A stretch of DNA of 64,000 nucleotides from Nonomuraea dietziae (GTDB lineage Bacteria; Actinomycetota; Actinomycetes; Streptosporangiales; Streptosporangiaceae): positions 5,766,001 through 5,830,000 of the forward strand of contig NZ_JACIBV010000001.1 of NCBI RefSeq assembly GCF_014195505.1. The letters run 5' to 3'. The notes under the pieces were generated by a model. It was not told where the DNA came from, ran no database searches, and saw only the letters and a program-made list of their open reading frames with translations. Shown here piece after piece: positions 58,940-64,000 of the stretch (position 1 is the first letter of the stretch; the number at the start of each line of letters is the position of its first letter). The position numbers were made by a program, and so were the translations under genes.

Positions 58940-59731
58940 TCAGCCGTCCACCGCGGGTACGGGGTTGATCAGGTCGCCCGATGCGCTGAGGTCGTCGCCC
59001 GGTTGGACGGGCCACGCCTCCAGATCCGGCGCGGCCAGCACGGCGGCGATGAGCCCGGCCGAGCCGCCGACGAGGGTGGAGTCGAAGTCGATCTCCGCTC
59101 CGACGCACCACGAACGGTCGGCCGGCCACAGCAGGCTGGGGGACTGCGGCTCGAAGCCGAGGGGCGACTCGTGCCATCCCATGTCGAGCGCCGCCCGCAA
59201 CGGCCCGCGGAAGAGCAGATGGTCACGGTCGGGCAGGCGCAGCCGAGGCAGCGCCCGCACCTCGGCGGACACGCCCGGCTCCGGCACGCGGGCGGGCTCG
59301 ACCCGGCCGTCGTCGCTGACGGAGAAGATCCGCACGCCGCGGCCGTCGACCCAGCCCCAGCCCTCCCAGAGCGCGTGGAAGCAGTCCTGCTCGCCGGTGA
59401 AGGGCGCGAGGACGTCGATCAACGCGGCGAGCGCGGCGGGGGCGAGGTTGCCCACCCGCACGTCGCCTTCGTCCCATGTCGCCGCCCCGCTCGCGGGGCT
59501 CGCGACGGCGGCCCACTGCATCAGGGCGTGCGGCACGCGTCCCGTGAGCTCGGCGACCCGCGACCACGTCAGCGGTGGACGGTCGTCGTCGAACTCCACC
59601 GGGTGCAGGACGCGGGCATAGGCCGCGAAGCCGTCCGGGACCACCGAACCGACCGATCCGAGCGGTCCGCCCAGCCTGTCGGCGATCCAGTCGCCCACTG
59701 ACACGTCCGCGACGGGCTCAAGACCGTCCAT
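58940..59731 (-). CDS. Conserved hypothetical protein
   Basis: 263 residues, acidic and soluble. It starts MDGLEPVADVSVGDWIADRL and contains PDGFAAYARVLHP, CFHALWEGWGWVDG, RDHLLFRGPLRAA, LWPADRSWCVGAEIDFDSTL. This pattern recurs in actinobacterial hypothetical proteins; I know no function. It lies 32 bp downstream of the RibD/DHFR-like gene on the same strand. A GTG at 59737 is an alternative start. Confidence 0.65.
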   Translation of the reverse strand: MDGLEPVADVSVGDWIADRLGGPLGSVGSVVPDGFAAYARVLHPVEFDDDRPPLTWSRVAELTGRVPHALMQWAAVASPASGAATWDEGDVRVGNLAPAALAALIDVLAPFTGEQDCFHALWEGWGWVDGRGVRIFSVSDDGRVEPARVPEPGVSAEVRALPRLRLPDRDHLLFRGPLRAALDMGWHESPLGFEPQSPSLLWPADRSWCVGAEIDFDSTLVGGSAGLIAAVLAAPDLEAWPVQPGDDLSASGDLINPVPAVDG

Positions 59732-59763
59732 GTTCACCCCGCCGTCGTCGGTGCTCCCCGCTC

Positions 59764-60303
59764 CTACTTCGGAGCGTAGGTGAGCACGATCACGCCCGAC
59801 GCGAACGGCGTGGACTTCACGAGCTTCAGGTGCGTCGTGTCGATGCCGTCGAGGAGGCGCTCGCCGCCACCGGCGATGACGGGGAACATCCAGAAGTGGT
59901 ACTCGTCGACGAGCCGGTGCTCCAGCAGCGTGCGGTCGAGCTCGCCGGTGCCGAACTTCAGGATGTTCCGCCCCGGCTGCTCCTTCAGCCTGGCGACCTC
60001 CTCGGCCACGTCTCCCTCGATGACGGTGGCGTTCCACTCGGCGCTCTTGAGGGTCCTGGAGGCGACGTGCTTCGGTAGGCTGTTCATCCTGACGCCGTAC
60101 TCGCCCGCGGCCTCCTCCATCTTCGGCCAGACCGCGGCGAAGCCCTCGTAGGTCTGCCGCCCCAGCAGCAGCGCGTCCGCGGCGAAGAGCAGCTCGCTGG
60201 CGTGGCCGTTGTACTCCTCGTCCCAGTACGGCACGCCCCACCTCTCCGGCGACCCGATGGATCCGTCCAGCGTCACGAACGTCGACTCGATGAGCTTCCT
60301 CAT
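59764..60303 (-). CDS. Dihydrofolate reductase/RibD C-terminal domain protein
   Basis: 179 residues: MRKLIESTFVTLDGSIGSPE at the start, ALLLGRQTYEGFAAVWP and LKFGTGELDRTLLEHRLVDE, then FPVIAGGGERLLDG. These are the usual motifs of the YwjB/RibD-C family, NADPH-dependent reductases of unknown substrate. ATG 60303 has AAAGGAC ahead; the longer frame from 60342 is less likely. Confidence 0.85.
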   Translation of the reverse strand: MRKLIESTFVTLDGSIGSPERWGVPYWDEEYNGHASELLFAADALLLGRQTYEGFAAVWPKMEEAAGEYGVRMNSLPKHVASRTLKSAEWNATVIEGDVAEEVARLKEQPGRNILKFGTGELDRTLLEHRLVDEYHFWMFPVIAGGGERLLDGIDTTHLKLVKSTPFASGVIVLTYAPK

Positions 60304-60489
60304 GGTCTGTCCTTTCAGTTCCGGTTGATCGCGTGGGTTCACTGTGACGCAGGACGCTTACCGTTCTCTTACCGTCAGCCCGCCCCCCTTCGTAAGAACC
60401 CCCATGGACGGCGGACGGCCAATATTCGCGTGCTCGCCGCGGAAACCGGGCTGTACCCCCGCGCGAGGGCCACACGGAGGGAAAACGTC

Positions 60490-60531
60490 ATGGGACACGT
60501 CGAGGTCGCGCACATGACATGCGACCTATGA
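60490..60531 (+). pseudogene. Truncated 5' end of an ABC-F gene
   Basis: Thirteen codons MGHVEVAHMTCDL and a stop. The first eight residues equal those of the intact ABC-F gene at 61801, with 21 identical bases, and about 45 bp of leader are also recognisably similar (GAAACCG, GCGCGAGG, GGAGGGAA). It lies just beyond the HEPN toxin gene. Confidence 0.7.
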
Positions 60532-60552
60532 CCCCCCTGGGGGCTAGGAGGA

Positions 60553-61017
60553 TCAGTAGGGGCTCATCTGATCCAGCACCTTGGCGGCGAGAGCAACGAA
60601 CTCCTTCGCTTTCTCCATGTCTTGAGTGACGTCATCAGATGTGATCTCTGGAGTGTCGAGCCGAGGATATTCCGCGTTGTTGCGTCGGCGGCGCATGCGG
60701 TCGAAGGAGCGGAGCGACTGGCCGAGTGGCGGATCCAGTTGGGCCGTGACGGCATCCAGGACGGCGAGATGACCACCCCTGCTGGTGGCGCGCAAACCCT
60801 GATTCTCCAGGATCGAGGCGAGTGCCTTTCTGGAGGCGTCGTAGAGAAGCTGGTACGCGCCTGTCGGGTCTGTTTCAGCGCCCTTGTGGGCGAGTCCGAG
60901 GTGCCGCTCGGCTTGGGCGATCAAGGTGTCGGCGTGTTGCCGACTTGGTGGCACCCGTTCGAGTTGTCCCGAGGACAGCATGGCGTCGATCTGGTCGCGT
61001 CCTTGCATCCATCTCAT
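60553..61017 (-). CDS. HEPN domain protein, probable toxin of an HEPN-MNT pair
   Basis: 154 residues, all-helical. The HEPN core includes LIAQAERHLGLAHKGAETD, AYQLLYDASRKALASILEN and the RNase-type motif RMRRRRNNAEYP, where an RNxxxY variant replaces the usual Rx4-6H. HEPN toxins cleave RNA. It overlaps the nucleotidyltransferase gene by four bases. In characterised systems the MNT antitoxin inactivates HEPN by adding AMP to a Tyr near the active site, and this protein has one in that motif. Confidence 0.8.
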   Translation of the reverse strand: MRWMQGRDQIDAMLSSGQLERVPPSRQHADTLIAQAERHLGLAHKGAETDPTGAYQLLYDASRKALASILENQGLRATSRGGHLAVLDAVTAQLDPPLGQSLRSFDRMRRRRNNAEYPRLDTPEITSDDVTQDMEKAKEFVALAAKVLDQMSPY

Positions 61018-61607
61018 GAGGGGGTCCGCTTCTGGATCAGGGGGTACAGGGGCTTGCTCCGCAAGGAAGTCACGAAGGGGTCGTCAGAATCGCTGGTCCA
61101 GGATCTCGACGGGATCTGGCTGATGTTCACCTCGCGGCCGAGGGTCCGTTCGGCGGTCCGAGCCGCGTCATAGACGGCGTCGGCGTCCGGGGATCCCACG
61201 ATGAGAACGTCGACGTCCCTGGGCGGCGGTCCGGCGTGATTGGCGTATCTCGCCGCCCATGAACCGTAGACGTACGCCTCGTCGATTCCGGGGATCGGTT
61301 CGAGAAGAGGCGGGAGGACGGCTGCCGGGCCGTACGTCACCGCCAGGAGGTCCGTGAGTGGTTTCGCGACGATGGTGTCCATGTCGGCGCGGATGAGACG
61401 CAGGTTGCCATGCCGTCTCTCAACGGTCAGCCCGGCGCCGGAGAGCCGATCCGCCTCGCGGCTCACTGTCGACTGCGACGCGCCCACGTGCGTGGCGAGG
61501 TCGGTCGTGGAGTATTCGCTCTCCGGATGGAGGTACAGCCAGGCGAGCATCTCGCCAACGGTGTTGGACCGTAGCAGGGGCAGCAGCACCGGCGGGGTTG
61601 CCCTCAT
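61014..61607 (-). CDS. MNT nucleotidyltransferase with N-terminal HTH, probable antitoxin
   Basis: 197 residues. Residues 10-75 are a winged helix (TTDLATHVGASQSTVSREAD), residues 105-150 the minimal nucleotidyltransferase with YGSWAARYANHAG and DVDVLIVG. The GS and DxD motifs are separated by 14 residues, longer than the 10 of many MNT proteins. The HTH probably represses the operon. An operator-like palindrome lies 4 bp before ATG 61607, and the likely -10 box suggests a leaderless transcript. Confidence 0.85.
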   Translation of the reverse strand: MRATPPVLLPLLRSNTVGEMLAWLYLHPESEYSTTDLATHVGASQSTVSREADRLSGAGLTVERRHGNLRLIRADMDTIVAKPLTDLLAVTYGPAAVLPPLLEPIPGIDEAYVYGSWAARYANHAGPPPRDVDVLIVGSPDADAVYDAARTAERTLGREVNISQIPSRSWTSDSDDPFVTSLRSKPLYPLIQKRTPS

Positions 61608-61610
61608 AGA

Positions 61611-61626
61611 TGCATAGTATCATGCA
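61611..61626. promoter_or_regulatory. Operator-like palindrome of the HEPN-MNT operon
   Basis: TGCAT-N6-ATGCA directly before the antitoxin start. On the minus strand GATACT (61621-61616) inside it could be the -10 box. The AT-rich stretch (61605-61640) stands out from the region. Confidence 0.5.
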
Positions 61627-61800
61627 AGATTAGCAAACTTCGCTACGCTGGGTGACAGAGTCGCCACGTAGGCTCCGGCTTGCCGTCGCGTCGATCTTGT
61701 CGTAAGCGCCTCACCGGCTGTGCCGTACTCGGCGGAAATCGGGATGCCCGGACGCGAAACCGCCATGTAGCCTGCGCGAGGACCTAGGAAGGGAATCGCT

Positions 61801-63411
61801 GTGGGACACGTCGAGGTCGCGCATCTCACCTACGTCCTGCCTGACGGCAGGCCGTTGCTCAACGACGTGTCCTTCCGCATCGGCGAGGGCGTCAAGGCGG
61901 CGCTCGTCGGGCCGAACGGCGCGGGCAAGACCACGCTGATGCGCCTGGTCGCGGGCGACATCCAGCCGGTCGAGGGCGGCGTGGCCAGCTCGGGAGGGCT
62001 CGGCGTGATGCGCCAGTTCGTCGGCAGCGTCCGCGACAGCAGCACCGTGCACGACCTGCTGCTCAGCGTCGCCCCTCCCGCGGTACGGCAGGCCGCCGAC
62101 AAGCTCGACAAGGCCGAGCTGGCCATGATGGAGCGCGACGACGAGAAGACCCAGATGCGCTACGCCCAGGCGATCACGGACTACACCGACGCGGGCGGCT
62201 ACGACATCGAGGTGCTCTGGGACACCTGCACGATCGCGGCGCTCGGCGTGCCGTACGACAGGGTGAAGTACCGGGAGACGGCCACGCTGTCGGGCGGCGA
62301 GCAGAAGCGCCTGGTCCTGGAGGCGCTGCTGCGCGGCCCCGACCAGACCCTGCTGCTCGACGAGCCCGACAACTACCTCGACGTGCCGGGCAAGATCTGG
62401 CTGGAGCAGCAGCTGAGGGAGACGCCCAAGACGGTCCTGCTGGTCAGCCACGACAGGCAGTTGCTGGCCAACGCCGCCGACCGCATCGTCACCGTCGAGT
62501 CGGGCGGCATCTGGATCCACGGCGGCGGGTTCGGCACGTACGCCGAGGCGCGCAGGGCCCGCAACGCCCGCCTCGACGAGCTGCGCAGGCGATGGGACGA
62601 AGAGCACGCCAAGCTCAGAGCCCTGGTCAACATGCTCAAGAACAAGGCCAGGTACAACGACGGCATGGCCGCCCCCTACCACGCCGCGCAGACGCGTCTG
62701 CGCAAGTTCGAGGAGGCGGGCCCGCCGGAGGAGGCGCCGAGCGACCAGCGGATCAGCATGCGGCTGAGAGGCGGCCGTACGGGCAAGCGCGCCGTCATCT
62801 GCGAGCAGCTGGAGCTCACCGGGCTGATGAAACCCTTCGACCTGGAGATCTGGTACGGCGAGCGCGTCGCCGTCCTCGGCTCGAACGGCTCGGGCAAGTC
62901 ACACTTCCTGCGCCTGCTCGCCGAGGAGCCCGTGAGGCACACCGGTGTCGCCAGGCTCGGCGCCCGCGTCGTGCCGGGGCACTTCGCGCAGACGCACGCC
63001 CGTCCCGAGCTGCACGGGCGCACGCCCTGCGAGATCGTCATGACCGAGCACGCCAGGCTCAAGAACGAGGCCATGAAGATCCTCGCTCGCTACGAGCTGG
63101 CCGGGCTGATCGCCGACCAGCGCTTCGAGACGCTGTCGGGCGGGCAGCAGGCGCGCCTGCAGATCCTCCTGCTCGAGCTGTCGGGCGCGACTCTGCTGCT
63201 GCTCGACGAGCCGACCGACAACCTCGACCTGGCCAGCGCCGAGGCGCTCCAGGACGGCCTGAACGCCTTCGACGGCACCGTCGTCGCCGTCACCCACGAC
63301 AGGTGGTTCGCCGACGACTTCGACCGCTTCCTGGCGTTCGGCTCCGACGGGAAGGTGTACGAATCGCCCGAACCCGTGTGGGACGAGGCTCGAGTGGTGC
63401 GCCAGCGTTAA
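61801..63411 (+). CDS. ABC-F family ATPase (ribosome-associated)
   Basis: 536 residues with two ATP-binding halves and no membrane segment. Half 1: GPNGAGKTTLMRLVAGD, LSGGEQKRLVLEALL, LLLDEPDNYLDVPG. Half 2: GSNGSGKSHFLRLL, LSGGQQARLQILLL, LLLDEPTDNLDLAS. The linker between them is charged and helical (RRWDEEHAKLRALVNMLKNK). ABC-F proteins act on the ribosome, some giving antibiotic resistance, others tuning translation. GTG 61801 follows GGAAGGGA. A strong hairpin terminator comes seven bases after the stop. Confidence 0.95.
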   Translation: MGHVEVAHLTYVLPDGRPLLNDVSFRIGEGVKAALVGPNGAGKTTLMRLVAGDIQPVEGGVASSGGLGVMRQFVGSVRDSSTVHDLLLSVAPPAVRQAADKLDKAELAMMERDDEKTQMRYAQAITDYTDAGGYDIEVLWDTCTIAALGVPYDRVKYRETATLSGGEQKRLVLEALLRGPDQTLLLDEPDNYLDVPGKIWLEQQLRETPKTVLLVSHDRQLLANAADRIVTVESGGIWIHGGGFGTYAEARRARNARLDELRRRWDEEHAKLRALVNMLKNKARYNDGMAAPYHAAQTRLRKFEEAGPPEEAPSDQRISMRLRGGRTGKRAVICEQLELTGLMKPFDLEIWYGERVAVLGSNGSGKSHFLRLLAEEPVRHTGVARLGARVVPGHFAQTHARPELHGRTPCEIVMTEHARLKNEAMKILARYELAGLIADQRFETLSGGQQARLQILLLELSGATLLLLDEPTDNLDLASAEALQDGLNAFDGTVVAVTHDRWFADDFDRFLAFGSDGKVYESPEPVWDEARVVRQR

Positions 63412-63417
63412 AGACTT

Positions 63418-63451
63418 GGTACGGCAGGCGCGTGTCCATGCCTGCCGTACC
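63418..63451 (+). terminator. Hairpin terminator of the ABC-F gene
   Basis: Perfect 12-bp arms GGTACGGCAGGC / GCCTGCCGTACC with a 10-base loop, seven bases after the ABC-F stop. Confidence 0.8.
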
Positions 63452-63475
63452 TGTCTGACGGGCTATCACGGCAAA

Positions 63476-64000
63476 GTGATCCCGCGTAGCCGTATTCTCG
63501 CCGCCCTCGCCCTGATCCTCGTGGCGGGTTGCTCCTCCACGCCCGACGAGCCGTCCCCGCAGCAGATGCGCCCGCTGGCGCTCAAGGAGCAGGCGTCGTC
63601 GGTCGCCAAGGGCGACCACGGGTACGTCGTGAGCTGGGCGGGCGTGCTCGGCAACAGCAATCCGTGGCACTTCGGAGAGAACGTCGTGGCCACGATCGTC
63701 GGCGTCGACGCCAAGGGCGCCGAGGTGTTCCGCATGGACCAGCCGCTCGACGCGATCCCGCCCTCGGGGACGCTGGCTTTCACGGGCCAGGCCGTGACGG
63801 GCGCCAAGCCGGAGAAGGTGACGATCAGCCACAGGTCGGCGCAGTGGCGTCAGACCGCGCGCGTTCCCTCGTCCCTGCGCAAGTTCCCTGTCTCCAGGGT
63901 GCAGACCATCAAGCAGAAGGACGGGACCTACCTGGTCACAGGAGACGTGGGCAACCCCTACGTGCTTCCCGCGAGCAGCCTGGCGGTCAGCGCGCTGCTG
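63476..64000 (+). CDS. Lipoprotein of unknown function (partial)
   Basis: At least 175 residues, cut by the right window edge. GTG 63476 opens a short signal (MIPRSRILAALALIL) with lipobox LVAGC, so it is lipid-anchored. The outer part reads DHGYVVSWAGVLGNSNPWHF and VATIVGVDAKGAEVFR, then FTGQAVTGAKPEKVTIS, suggesting a beta-rich domain like the FxLYD type found in secreted proteins. No firm family. Confidence 0.7.
   Translation, partial: MIPRSRILAALALILVAGCSSTPDEPSPQQMRPLALKEQASSVAKGDHGYVVSWAGVLGNSNPWHFGENVVATIVGVDAKGAEVFRMDQPLDAIPPSGTLAFTGQAVTGAKPEKVTISHRSAQWRQTARVPSSLRKFPVSRVQTIKQKDGTYLVTGDVGNPYVLPASSLAVSALL

Overview
The window is strongly GC-rich, uses GTG starts freely, has no CCA on one of its two tRNAs, and carries chaplin, RicT/PSP1, DUF5703, DUF6010 and MFS-thymidylate kinase fusion genes. 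Together with the topA / MFS-tmk / holB order, these point to a filamentous actinobacterium, most likely of the Streptosporangiales (Nonomuraea-like). The genus is an inference from gene content and not a measured placement. All product names rest on reading motifs by eye; no database search was possible.

Layout. 1-5310: a DoxX-type membrane protein running off the left edge, a DUF5996 protein, a WrbA-like flavoprotein behind a palindromic promoter, and a Tat-exported family 8 polysaccharide lyase. 5307-8743: a cytochrome P450 and an MFS exporter facing a MarR regulator across a clear operator; this block sits on the stump of a multicopper oxidase gene. 8740-14142: a GlxA/AraC regulator divergent from a small membrane protein, a PepSY membrane protein with a partner, and a second MFS exporter. 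14143-18088: a decayed integration zone with two C-terminal fragments of a serine recombinase, each ending at a copy of the 3' end of tRNA-Leu, plus a 3' half of tRNA-Gly; a GlxA regulator and a DUF6010 membrane protein lie between them. 18197-34249: mostly conserved chromosomal backbone (M20 peptidase, an eight-domain chaplin, topA, metallophosphoesterase, MFS-Tmk fusion, DNA polymerase III delta', a sigma factor with an FtsX-ectodomain protein, RicT, an exported hydrolase, tRNA-Thr).

34582-42057 is an accessory mosaic: a frameshifted LysR gene, a VOC protein, two serine hydrolases each preceded by a truncated start of an ABC ATPase gene inside an 85-bp repeat, a 44-bp tandem array, RidA facing HxlR across two operators, and an SDR without its catalytic lysine. 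42154-45753 is a two-component system in one operon with an ABC exporter, with hairpin repeats between the two exporter genes. 45968-47304 holds an AA10 lytic polysaccharide monooxygenase overlapping a DUF305 lipoprotein gene.

47451-58079 looks like one sugar-use locus: a FadR-type GntR regulator, a sugar-binding lipoprotein and two permeases (no own ATPase), a GH38 alpha-mannosidase and a glucarate-dehydratase-like enolase on the + strand, facing an SDR, a mutarotase-like DUF4432 protein and a secreted DUF5005-like protein on the - strand. Near-matching 15-bp palindromes at both ends (47451-47465 and 58065-58079) suggest one regulator controls both arms. 58167-64000 holds two unknown proteins, a RibD/DHFR-like protein, an HEPN-MNT toxin-antitoxin pair beside a truncated ABC-F start, the intact ABC-F gene with a strong terminator, and a lipoprotein cut by the right edge.
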